Both the position numbers and the translations under genes were made by a program. A stretch of 7,077 bases of DNA from positions 1 to 7,077 of the forward strand of contig JAMDBH010000043.1 of assembly GCA_023487615.1 (NCBI GenBank), written 5' to 3'. The DNA is from Gammaproteobacteria bacterium. GTDB lineage: Bacteria > Pseudomonadota > Gammaproteobacteria > SURF-13. Below, piece after piece: positions 1 to 5,420 of this stretch; position 1 is the first letter of the stretch; each line of letters begins with the position of its first letter. Under the pieces are notes generated by a model, which ran no database searches, was not told where the DNA came from, and saw only the letters and a list, made by a program, of their open reading frames with translations.

Positions 1-86
1 TCAAGCCGGTGTTTGAGGCGCTGGGTGGGCAGTATTCATATGAGGTGCTGCGGTGCGTGCGGGCAGAGAGGGTTAATGCGGCCTGA
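1..86 (+). CDS. 3' end of an unidentified gene (partial)
   Basis: An open frame enters from the left edge (first full codon at 3) and stops at TGA 84-86, giving 27 C-terminal residues that begin KPVFEALGGQYSYEVL and end in VNAA. The residues look like folded protein (mixed aromatic, charged and small residues) and not an antisense shadow, but the piece is too short to assign to a family and I do not recognise it. The start lies outside the window. It runs toward the small membrane gene at 176-322, which is on the opposite strand, so the two are convergent. About 90 bp separate them, holding a few short inverted repeats (for example CTTCG/CGAAG at 131-145) but no convincing U-tract terminator. 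Confidence 0.45.
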   Translation, partial: KPVFEALGGQYSYEVLRCVRAERVNAA

Positions 87-175
87 GGATGCGGGGTAGT
101 AACTCGAACGCAGCAGAATCTTGGAGTCTGCTTCGATTTCCGAAGTCAGGCCTACCGAGTTCAGTCATTGTGCGC

Positions 176-322
176 CTAGCGCTTTAACAAGATTAAAACG
201 CCAGCAGCAATGGCGATAGCGCCGAAGATCAGAAAATCGAATTGGAAGCTGAGGTTGATTACGCTTCTGAGCCCCGTAGCAATTAACCAAATGGCTAGCA
301 AGATCATGCCCATATTTCTCAT
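176..322 (-). CDS. Small two-helix inner-membrane protein (48 aa)
   Basis: This 48-codon gene reads on the minus strand from ATG (320-322) to TAG (176-178). The protein starts MRNMGMILLAIWLIATGL, continues with a short polar turn containing NLSFQFDF, then a second hydrophobic helix (about residues 30-46), and ends LLKR. The pattern of a helix with an 'LLAIWLI.TGL' core, a loop, and an 'AIAAGVLILL' helix followed by a basic end matches a widespread family of tiny bacterial membrane proteins of unknown function. A clear Shine-Dalgarno sequence (AGGGAG, 6 nt before the ATG) supports translation, and a plausible promoter lies just upstream. Positively charged ends suggest insertion in the inner membrane. 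It diverges from the holin-like gene at 463. The longer opposite-strand frame at 210-458 is its antisense shadow. No function can be given. Confidence 0.75.
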   Translation of the reverse strand: MRNMGMILLAIWLIATGLRSVINLSFQFDFLIFGAIAIAAGVLILLKR

Positions 323-328
323 TAGTGT

Positions 329-334
329 CTCCCT
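329..334 (-). promoter_or_regulatory. Shine-Dalgarno site of the 48-aa membrane protein
   Basis: On the minus strand AGGGAG sits 6 nt upstream of the ATG at 322. It is a near-perfect match to the anti-SD core and is the main reason for believing this very short gene and its start. Confidence 0.7.
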
Positions 335-356
335 TAGTAGTAGTGTGGTCCGTCGG

Positions 357-386
357 ATGATAGCGCGTAGTCAGGGGGGAGTAAAA
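357..386 (-). promoter_or_regulatory. Possible sigma70 promoter of the 48-aa membrane protein gene
   Basis: Reading the minus strand, TTTTAC (381-386) and TATCAT (357-362) are separated by 18 nt. The -10 box matches TATAAT at five of six positions; the -35 box is weak. Transcription would begin near 350 and leave a leader of roughly 28 nt before the ATG, with the ribosome site inside it. Judged by eye only. Confidence 0.35.
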
Positions 387-410
387 CGGAATTCGGAAAG
401 CCTCGCAAGC

Positions 411-428
411 AGACCCGTTATGGGGTCT
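411..428. repeat. Perfect 6-bp inverted repeat upstream of the holin-like gene
   Basis: AGACCC (411-416) and GGGTCT (423-428) flank a 6-nt spacer, and two further T residues follow. It lies in the 140-bp gap between the two divergent membrane protein genes, 34 nt before the ATG at 463. It could be an operator half-site pair, a leader hairpin or chance. The rest of this gap shows no strong promoter for the plus-strand gene. Confidence 0.3.
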
Positions 429-462
429 TTCAGAACAACATTGGATATGAGAACATGAACCT

Positions 463-843
463 ATGGCTGGATTCATATTACGTCTGCTGATTGTGGCGCT
501 TGGGTTGTGGCTGGCGTCGGAGTTGGTGCCGGGCATTGAAGTGAAAGGCGTGGGGACGCTGCTCGGGGCGGCGTTGTTGCTCGGGATCGTCAATGCCGTA
601 GTGCGGCCGGTGCTGATTATCCTCACGTTGCCTGCTACCGTGCTCACACTCGGGCTGTTTTTGCTGGTAATCAATGCGGCGATGCTGGGGCTGGTGGCGT
701 GGATGTTCGACGGCTTCACCATCGCGGGCTTTTGGGCGGCGCTGTTCGGGTCGATTGTCGTGAGCATAACCGGGTGGCTCGCATCATACTTCATCGGCCC
801 GCGCGGGCGGGTCGAGATTATCGTCGTGCAGCGCCGGTTATAG
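463..843 (+). CDS. Phage holin family 4 (PF04020-type) membrane protein
   Basis: A 126-residue, very hydrophobic protein with four likely membrane helices (about residues 4-22, 30-47, 50-80 as one long or two short segments, and 86-112) and a short basic tail rich in R and V. The stretch around residues 40-76, with NAVVRPVLIILTLP followed by a TLGLF..VINAAML segment, is the signature of the family known as Phage_holin_4_2 or YvlD-like. Despite the name, most members are chromosomal, are not beside phage genes, and have no proven lysis role; they are better read as integral membrane proteins of unknown function. No other phage gene is visible here. The start at 463 is the only in-frame ATG fitting the family N-terminus, though it lacks a good Shine-Dalgarno sequence. 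The last 26 bp overlap the 3' end of hemW on the other strand. Confidence 0.85.
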   Translation: MAGFILRLLIVALGLWLASELVPGIEVKGVGTLLGAALLLGIVNAVVRPVLIILTLPATVLTLGLFLLVINAAMLGLVAWMFDGFTIAGFWAALFGSIVVSITGWLASYFIGPRGRVEIIVVQRRL

Positions 844-2008
844 GTGTGCTGGGCGGCAAAAACAGTTCGGTTAAGTCGTTGAGATAGCGCTGCCCTCTCT
901 CTGTCGGCCGTACACCCTGCACATCCCATTCGATTAAACCGCGTTGCTCGGCCTGTTTGAGTGGCTGTTCGACGAGAGAAAGGGGCAAACCGGTGTGTTC
1001 GGTGAACAGGCGCGTGGCGAACCCGCCGTTCAGGCGCAAGGCATTTAGCATGAATTCAAAGGCCGCGTCGGCAGGCCTGAGCGTCGTTTCTTCACCAATA
1101 CAGGCTGGGCTTCCCGCGGTGTCCTGGTAGACCTTCGGTTGTTTCTGTTTCCAAAAGCGCGTGATGCGCTGCTGTGCTGCATCGGTGATTTTGCTGTGCG
1201 CGCCCGCGCCTATCCCCAAGTAATCGCCGAACTCCCAATAGTTGACGTTGTGACGGCAGGCGCGGCCGGGCTTGGCGTAGGCCGAGACTTCATAGTGTTC
1301 ATAACCGTGTTCTTTAATCTGCGCCTGAGATTGGCTTTGCATGTCCCAAATCAGATCATCGTCCGGCAAACGCGGCGGGTGCCGATAAAACCAGGTGTTG
1401 GGTTCGATAGTGAGCTGGTAGTGCGAGAGATGCGTGGGCTCCAGGGCAAATGCGGTGCTGAGATCGGTAAGCGCCTGGGCCAGGGTTTGATCGGGCAGAC
1501 CGTACATGAGGTCGAGGTTGAAATTGTCGAAACCAGCGGCATGGGCGGCCTCCGCGGCGGCGATGGCCTCGCGTCTTCCATGGATACGGCCTAGGGTCTG
1601 GAGCCGGTCTTCGTTAAAGCTTTGCACGCCGATGGATAAACGGTTGATGCCGAGCGCGCGGAATTCTTTAAACTTTGCGTATTCGCTGCTGCCGGGGTTG
1701 GCCTCCAGGGTGATCTCGGCCGTAGGGCTGAGTTTAAGCCGCGTGCGTAATGCCACCAGCAGACTGTCGAGCGCCTCTGGCGAAAACAGGCTGGGTGTGC
1801 CGCCACCGATGAAGATGGTGCTCACGCTGCGTCCCCAGATGCGCGGCAGGTCGTGTTCCAGATCGGCGATCAGGGCGTCAACGTATTTCTGTTCGGGAAG
1901 TTCGGCGCCTTGTTCGTGCGAATTGAAATCGCAATACGGGCATTTGCGCGCACACCAGGGGAGATGCACATAGAGGCTTAGCGGGGGCAGGGTGGTGAAG
2001 TTGAACAT
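818..2008 (-). CDS. hemW: Radical SAM family haem chaperone HemW
   Basis: A 396-residue member of the HemN/HemW family, a little longer than E. coli HemW (378). The radical-SAM cluster motif CX3CX2C is at C19, C23 and C26, followed by DF. True coproporphyrinogen III dehydrogenase HemN carries a fourth Cys there, so this is HemW, a haem-binding protein thought to insert haem into respiratory enzymes, and not a haem-synthesis enzyme. The GGGTPS SAM-binding motif is at 68-73, and the HNxxYW motif typical of HemW reads HNVNYW at 253-258. A HemN-type C-terminal domain occupies roughly 300-380. The start aligns with the family N-terminus (PPLSLYVHLPWC). The gene follows rdgB by 26 bp on the same strand, the same rdgB-hemW pairing as in E. 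coli, and has no clear Shine-Dalgarno sequence, so translation may be coupled. Its end overlaps the convergent holin-like gene. Older annotations often call this 'oxygen-independent coproporphyrinogen oxidase'. Confidence 0.95.
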   Translation of the reverse strand: MFNFTTLPPLSLYVHLPWCARKCPYCDFNSHEQGAELPEQKYVDALIADLEHDLPRIWGRSVSTIFIGGGTPSLFSPEALDSLLVALRTRLKLSPTAEITLEANPGSSEYAKFKEFRALGINRLSIGVQSFNEDRLQTLGRIHGRREAIAAAEAAHAAGFDNFNLDLMYGLPDQTLAQALTDLSTAFALEPTHLSHYQLTIEPNTWFYRHPPRLPDDDLIWDMQSQSQAQIKEHGYEHYEVSAYAKPGRACRHNVNYWEFGDYLGIGAGAHSKITDAAQQRITRFWKQKQPKVYQDTAGSPACIGEETTLRPADAAFEFMLNALRLNGGFATRLFTEHTGLPLSLVEQPLKQAEQRGLIEWDVQGVRPTERGQRYLNDLTELFLPPSTPITGAARR

Positions 2009-2034
2009 CTGTCACGGCCGCCGGTGTCGGCGGA

Positions 2035-2622
2035 TCAGCAATCGAGCGCGGTAAGCAACTGGCGCAATGCCTTGCCGCGGTGGCTCAAGCTGTTCTTCAC
2101 GGCGGGCGGCAGTTCGGCGGAGGAACAGTGATGGGTGGGGACGTAGAACACCGGGTCGTAGCCGAACCCATTTTCGCCGCGCGGGGCAGTGAGGATGCGC
2201 CCTTCCCAAGTACCTTGGCAGATGAGGGGCGTGGCGTCTTCGGCGTGTTTCATGTAGACCACCACGCATTGAAAGCGGGCGCGGCGCTGGTGTTCGGGAA
2301 TATCGGCGAGATCCTGCAACAGTTTTTGCAGATTTTCTGCATCGCTCGCGCCAGGCCCCGCATAACGCGCGGAGCGGATGCCGGGGGCGCCGTGGAGGGC
2401 GTCCACTTCGAGGCCGGAGTCGTCGGCGAGAGCGGGCAGGCCGGTGTGGCGTGCGGCGTGACGCGCCTTGAGAAGGGCGTTTTCGACAAAGCTGAGGCCC
2501 GTCTCCTCGACCTCCGGGACGGCATAATCGGATTGCAGCAGTAACTCCAGCTTGCCGGCGGCGAGCGCCTGGATCTCGCGCAGTTTGCCGGGATTATTGC
2601 TGGCGAAGACGATGCGGTTCAT
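2035..2622 (-). CDS. rdgB: dITP/XTP pyrophosphatase (non-canonical purine NTPase)
   Basis: A 195-residue protein (E. coli RdgB is 197) of the Ham1/RdgB family. It hydrolyses dITP, ITP and XTP to the monophosphate and pyrophosphate, keeping deaminated purines out of DNA and RNA. Visible motifs: SNNPGK at 8-13 (nucleotide binding), DDSGLEV at 67-73 with the acidic metal and catalytic residues, GFGYDPVF at 152-159, and SHRGKAL at 180-186. The start is placed at 2622 because MNRIVFASNNPGK is the family N-terminus; an upstream in-frame ATG at 2652 would add ten residues translated from the inverted-repeat element and is rejected. No Shine-Dalgarno sequence precedes the ATG: the leader is the pyrimidine-rich arm of the repeat at 2631-2723. 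It sits between rph and hemW on the same strand, probably in one operon. Confidence 0.95.
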   Translation of the reverse strand: MNRIVFASNNPGKLREIQALAAGKLELLLQSDYAVPEVEETGLSFVENALLKARHAARHTGLPALADDSGLEVDALHGAPGIRSARYAGPGASDAENLQKLLQDLADIPEHQRRARFQCVVVYMKHAEDATPLICQGTWEGRILTAPRGENGFGYDPVFYVPTHHCSSAELPPAVKNSLSHRGKALRQLLTALDC

Positions 2623-2630
2623 AACGAAAT

Positions 2631-2723
2631 AGGGAAAAGGGGAAAGGTACAAGGGGAAAGATCATCGTCATATTATCGCGCCTCTTTACTTTCCCCTTTC
2701 CCCTTTTATCTTTCCCCTTCCCT
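2631..2723. repeat. Heptamer-built inverted repeat between rph and rdgB
   Basis: The rph-rdgB gap is almost filled by an inverted repeat. Core arms are 2637-2660 and 2696-2719: 24 nt each, 22 matching, with a 35-nt loop. Each arm is a run of 7-nt units. The plus-strand left arm tiles from 2631 as AGGGAAA, AGGGGAA, AGGTACA, AGGGGAA and so on; the right arm tiles from 2682 in units that all begin CT, mostly CTTTCCC. The right arm ends six bases from the rph stop codon and the left arm begins nine bases from the rdgB start. In rph-rdgB mRNA it would form a long hairpin just upstream of rdgB. No U-tract follows it on either strand, so it is not a standard terminator. I cannot name a described repeat family for it. 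Confidence 0.85.
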
Positions 2724-2728
2724 CTGTT

Positions 2729-3442
2729 TCACCCCAATACCGCCCGCTGTTTTTCTATCAGCGTTGCGATGCCGCCGCGCGCCAGTTCCAGCATGGCGTT
2801 CAGCTCGTCGGTACGGAAGGCGTGGCCTTCAGCGGTGCCTTGTACCTCGATGAAATGGCCCGCCTCGTTCATCACCACGTTCATGTCGGTCTCGGCCTCG
2901 CTGTCCTCGATGTAATCGAGGTCCAGCACCGGCACTCCCTTGCAAATGCCGACCGAGACCGAGGCGATAAAGCCGTGGATCGGATCGCGGCTGATAAGCC
3001 GCTGGGTGCGCAGGCGGTTTATGGCATCCACGAGTGCGACGTAGCCGCCGGTGATGGAGGCGGTGCGCGTGCCGCCGTCGGCCTGGATAACGTCGCAGTC
3101 TACGGTGATGCTGCGCTCACCCAAGGCGCACAGGTCCACCACCGCCCTCAGCGACCGTCCGATGAGGCGCTGGATTTCCAGGGTACGGCCGCCCTGCTTG
3201 CCGCGGCTCGCCTCACGATCCATGCGTTTACCGGTGGAGCGCGGCAACATGCCGTATTCGGCGGTCACCCAACCTTTGCCCTTGCCTTTGAGAAAGGAGG
3301 GCACCTTTTCCTCCACGGTGGCGTTACAGAGGACTTTGGTGTCGCCGAACTCGACCAGCACCGATCCCTCGGCGTGTTTGGTGTAGTTGCGCGTTAGTTT
3401 GATGTCGCGCAATTGATTGGGGGGACGGCCGCTGGGGCGCAT
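2729..3442 (-). CDS. rph: Ribonuclease PH
   Basis: A 237-residue protein (E. coli-type RPH is 238), the phosphate-dependent 3'-5' exoribonuclease that trims the 3' ends of tRNA precursors and acts as a hexamer. Signature stretches run the full length: RPSGR at the N-terminus, [20 protein letters not shown] around 17-36, KQGGRT with R86, ADGGTRTA with R126 (the two phosphate-binding arginines of the family), and DSEAETD with D180 and D186 (metal and catalysis). The C-terminus ends in QRAVLG without any frameshift, unlike the broken rph of E. coli K-12, so the enzyme should be active. The start at 3442 fits the family MRPSGR N-terminus and has a good Shine-Dalgarno sequence; an upstream ATG at 3544 reads through a repeat element and is rejected. 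It diverges from yicC and heads rph-rdgB-hemW. Confidence 0.96.
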   Translation of the reverse strand: MRPSGRPPNQLRDIKLTRNYTKHAEGSVLVEFGDTKVLCNATVEEKVPSFLKGKGKGWVTAEYGMLPRSTGKRMDREASRGKQGGRTLEIQRLIGRSLRAVVDLCALGERSITVDCDVIQADGGTRTASITGGYVALVDAINRLRTQRLISRDPIHGFIASVSVGICKGVPVLDLDYIEDSEAETDMNVVMNEAGHFIEVQGTAEGHAFRTDELNAMLELARGGIATLIEKQRAVLG

Positions 3443-3448
3443 ACGATT

Positions 3449-3452
3449 TCCT
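3449..3452 (-). promoter_or_regulatory. Shine-Dalgarno site that decides the rph start
   Basis: On the minus strand AGGA, inside AAAGGAAA (3447-3454), lies 6 nt before the ATG at 3442. The in-frame ATG at 3544 lies inside the neighbouring repeat, so this site settles the start. Confidence 0.7.
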
Positions 3453-3479
3453 TTGTTGAGGGTGCGTAGCTTAACATCG

Positions 3480-3565
3480 GTGAGGGGTGAGGAGTTAGGT
3501 GTGAGGCGTAAAAAAAGCGTCACGCTACGCGACTCACTCCTCACTCCTCACGCCTCACCCCTCAC
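3480..3565. repeat. Heptamer-built inverted repeat between rph and yicC
   Basis: Arms 3480-3509 and 3536-3565 are inverted copies, 26 of 30 positions matching, around a 26-nt loop. Both arms have exact period 7. The left arm reads in the form GTGAGGN: the variable seventh base is G, A, T, C in the four successive units, the third being GTTAGGT. The right arm has five units ending TCAC on the plus strand (NCCTCAC from 3538, plus GACTCAC at 3531-3537). The loop carries a run of seven A (3510-3516) beside GCGTCACGCTACGC (3517-3530); read on the minus strand this is a short GC hairpin followed by seven T. The element lies 37 bp upstream of the rph ATG and 59 bp upstream of the yicC ATG, in the divergent control region. 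It has the same architecture as the element at 2631-2723 but a different heptamer. Confidence 0.85.
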
Positions 3566-3567
3566 TT

Positions 3568-3596
3568 TGTTTTAGCCTCCAGCCCCTATATAGTAT
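3568..3596 (+). promoter_or_regulatory. Possible sigma70 promoter for yicC-gmk-rpoZ-spoT
   Basis: Just after the heptamer element, an AT-richer stretch holds TTGTTT (3568-3573), a 17-nt gap and TAGTAT (3591-3596). An overlapping alternative -10, TATAGT (3589-3594), matches the consensus at five of six positions. Either would start transcription near 3600, leaving about 25 nt before the yicC ATG. It is the best-looking promoter in the divergent gap but was judged by eye. Confidence 0.35.
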
Positions 3597-3624
3597 GCGC
3601 AATTATCAGTCGGGACTTATCACC

Positions 3625-4500
3625 ATGTTGCACAGCATGACCGCCTTTGCGCGGCAGCAGCGCCAGGTGGAGGAGGGCATCCTGTGTTGGGAGGTGCGCT
3701 CGCTCAATCACCGTTATCTTGAGGTCACCCTGCACCTGCCCGAGGATCTGCGCGCACTGGAAGTGGCCGTTCGTGAAAAAATTGCGGCGGCCGTCAAGCG
3801 CGGCAAGCTGGATTGCCAGCTCCGCTTGCGAATGGGGCCGGGCGTAGCGGGGGTCGCTGCGCCGCTGCGGATCAACGAAGGCTTGGTACGGCAACTGGTC
3901 GCGGCAGCCCGGCAGGTCGGCGCTGAGCTCGGCAGCCCCGCCGCCGTCAGCCCGCTGGATGTGTTGCGCTGGCCGGGGGTGGTGTTCCCCACCGAACCCT
4001 CCGCGGAACGCTTGAGCAGCGACGCCATGGCGCTGCTCGACGACACCCTCAAGGAATTGCTGGCGATGCGCGCGCGCGAAGGCGTCAAGCTGCGGGCGAT
4101 GATTGGGCAACGCTGCGCCACGATGCGAGAGCTGGGACAACTGGTGCGCGGACGGCTGCCGCAGATCATGGCGCAACAGCGCACCCGGCTGCTGGAACGC
4201 TTAGGCGAGTTGCGGGCCGAGCTCGATCCCGTGCGGCTGGAGCAAGAGCTGGTGAATCTCGCGCAAAAGATGGATGTGGATGAGGAGTTGGAGCGCCTCG
4301 ATATGCATGTCCAGGAGGTGAGCCGGATCGCTGATGAAGACGCCGGAGTGGGGCGGCGGCTGGATTTTCTCATGCAGGAGATGAACCGCGAGGCCAATAC
4401 CCTGGGTGCGAAATCCACGGATCATGACATTGCGCGCGCCGTCATCGAGCTTAAGGTGCTCATCGAACAGATGCGCGAACAAATACAGAATATCGAGTAA
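3625..4500 (+). CDS. yicC: YicC family endoribonuclease
   Basis: A 291-residue protein (E. coli YicC is 287) of the YicC/YloC family, reported as endoribonucleases; the E. coli protein is linked to decay of the small RNA RyhB. The N-terminal domain opens MLHSMTAFAR, the family hallmark (E. coli MIRSMTAYAR), and includes WEVRSLNHRYLE. The C-terminal DUF1732 domain (about 205-291) includes DFLMQEMNREANTLGAKS around 247-264 and the closing helix ELKVLIEQMREQIQNIE. The start at 3625 is chosen from this alignment; an in-frame ATG at 3595 would add ten unrelated residues and overlaps the likely promoter. The Shine-Dalgarno sequence is weak. The stop TAA overlaps the gmk ATG by one base (TAATG), so gmk is probably translationally coupled. 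It diverges from rph, a second RNA-processing enzyme. Confidence 0.94.
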   Translation: MLHSMTAFARQQRQVEEGILCWEVRSLNHRYLEVTLHLPEDLRALEVAVREKIAAAVKRGKLDCQLRLRMGPGVAGVAAPLRINEGLVRQLVAAARQVGAELGSPAAVSPLDVLRWPGVVFPTEPSAERLSSDAMALLDDTLKELLAMRAREGVKLRAMIGQRCATMRELGQLVRGRLPQIMAQQRTRLLERLGELRAELDPVRLEQELVNLAQKMDVDEELERLDMHVQEVSRIADEDAGVGRRLDFLMQEMNREANTLGAKSTDHDIARAVIELKVLIEQMREQIQNIE

Positions 4501-5120
4501 TGGGCATGCAAGGCACGCTTTATATCATCGCCGCGCCCTCCGGTGGCGGCAAGTCGAGCCTGGTCAAGGCACTGCTCGAATCAACGCCCAATTTGCAGGT
4601 TTCGGTCTCTTACACGACTCGTCCCATGCGCCCGCGCGAACAGCAGGGCGTGGACTATCACTTCGTGGATCAGGCGCGGTTCGATGCGCTGCGCGACTCC
4701 GGCGTGTTTCTGGAACACGCCGAGGTGTTCGGACATTGCTATGGCACCTCGCGCGCCTGGGTCATGGAGCGCCTGCAACAGGGGATAGACGTCATTCTGG
4801 AGATAGACTGGCAGGGCAAACGCCAGATCGCACAGTCATTTCCCGAGGCGGTGAGCATCTTCGTCCTGCCGCCCTCGCGCGCCGTGCTCGAACAGCGCCT
4901 GCGAGCCCGCGGCCAGGACGGCGACGAGGTGATCGCCCGGCGCATGCAGGCGGCGACTAACGAAATCTCCCACTGGAATGAGTTCGATTACCTGGTGCTC
5001 AATGACGATTTCCAGACCGCCGTCGCCGATGTACAGGCCATCTTCCGCGCCCGGCGTTTAAGAAGGGGGCCGCAAGGCGCACGCCTACAGCGACTCTTGG
5101 CAGAATTATTGGTACAATAA
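4500..5120 (+). CDS. gmk: Guanylate kinase
   Basis: A 206-residue enzyme (E. coli Gmk is 207) that converts GMP and ATP to GDP and ADP, an essential step toward GTP, dGTP and ppGpp. The P-loop is APSGGGKS at 12-19. GMP-binding residues lie in SYTTRPMRPRE (37-47) and EHAEVFGHCYGTSR (72-85). EIDWQG is at 101-106, the lid RLRARGQD at 133-140, and the conserved DYLVLNDDF stretch follows near the C-terminus. The first ATG overlaps the yicC stop by one base; an ATG two codons later (4506) would give MQGTLYII, closer in length to the E. coli N-terminus, so the exact start is uncertain by two residues. Neither has a strong Shine-Dalgarno sequence, which fits coupling to yicC. rpoZ follows after 32 bp. 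Confidence 0.97.
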   Translation: MGMQGTLYIIAAPSGGGKSSLVKALLESTPNLQVSVSYTTRPMRPREQQGVDYHFVDQARFDALRDSGVFLEHAEVFGHCYGTSRAWVMERLQQGIDVILEIDWQGKRQIAQSFPEAVSIFVLPPSRAVLEQRLRARGQDGDEVIARRMQAATNEISHWNEFDYLVLNDDFQTAVADVQAIFRARRLRRGPQGARLQRLLAELLVQ

Positions 5121-5152
5121 CAAGCTTTACGTTGTAACTTTGGAGTCAATTC

Positions 5153-5416
5153 ATGGCACGTGTCACTGTAGAAGATTGTCTTGCTAATGTAGATAACCGT
5201 TTCCAGCTCGTCCTGGTCGCCGCCAAACGGGCGCGCGCGCTTTCGATGGGCGCACAGCCAACGGTACCCTGGGATAACGACAAGGCCACTGTGGTCGCCC
5301 TGCGCGAGATCGCCCTGGGCAAGATAGACCGCACCATACTGGACGAGCCGCTGCCTGAGCCCCCGCCTCCACCGCCTGCCCCGCAAGTCGCGCTGCAGGC
5401 CGATGAAGAAATCTAG
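5153..5416 (+). CDS. rpoZ: RNA polymerase omega subunit
   Basis: An 87-residue omega subunit (E. coli 91), which binds the beta' subunit, aids polymerase assembly and forms part of ppGpp site 1. The N-terminal MARVTVED, whose first residues contribute to that site in E. coli, is intact. The core [14 protein letters not shown] (15-28) and the [18 protein letters not shown] segment (42-59) are typical. The tail is unusual: instead of a Q/E-rich helix it has P66, P68, a run of six prolines at 70-75 and P77, then a short acidic end. Such a run would normally need EF-P to translate smoothly. A good Shine-Dalgarno sequence (GGAG, 7 nt upstream) supports the start. It lies between gmk and spoT as in E. 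coli. Confidence 0.96.
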   Translation: MARVTVEDCLANVDNRFQLVLVAAKRARALSMGAQPTVPWDNDKATVVALREIALGKIDRTILDEPLPEPPPPPPAPQVALQADEEI

Positions 5417-5420
5417 CATG

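Noticed and set aside
101..161. AACTCG/CGAGTT long-range inverted repeat between the edge gene and the 48-aa gene
   Set aside because: Only six exact bases with a long, weakly structured interior; likely chance.
210..458. 82-residue plus-strand open frame
   Set aside because: It is the antisense of the 48-residue membrane gene, has no good ribosome site, and ends just before the real gene at 463.
463..843. Phage lysis cassette or prophage remnant
   Set aside because: Only a holin-4 family protein is present, with no endolysin, spanin, integrase or structural gene; this family is commonly chromosomal.
165..929. 254-residue minus-strand open frame
   Set aside because: It is in a different frame from the 48-residue gene, runs antisense to the well-supported holin-like gene, overlaps the hemW 3' end, and its residue content (rich in S, T, P, N, H) looks like a shadow.
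1139..1594. Plus-strand frames inside hemW (also 1506-1973)
   Set aside because: Antisense shadows of a gene with full-length family motifs.
2080..2544. 154-residue plus-strand frame over rdgB
   Set aside because: Antisense shadow; glycine- and valine-rich with no recognisable domain.
2623..2652. Ten-residue N-terminal extension of RdgB from ATG 2652
   Set aside because: The residues come from the inverted-repeat arm and precede a perfect family N-terminus at 2622.
2631..2723. CRISPR array or intrinsic terminator
   Set aside because: Units are 7 nt with no spacers, arranged as an inverted repeat, and no U-tract follows the stem on either strand.
2822..3397. 191-residue plus-strand frame over rph
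   Set aside because: Antisense shadow; histidine- and glycine-rich composition typical of reading RPH backward.
3443..3544. 34-residue N-terminal extension of RPH from ATG 3544
   Set aside because: It reads through the GTGAGGN element; MRPSGR at 3442 has a proper ribosome site.
3595..3624. Ten-residue N-terminal extension of YicC from ATG 3595
   Set aside because: It overlaps the likely promoter -10 region and is not part of the family N-terminus MLHSMTAFAR.
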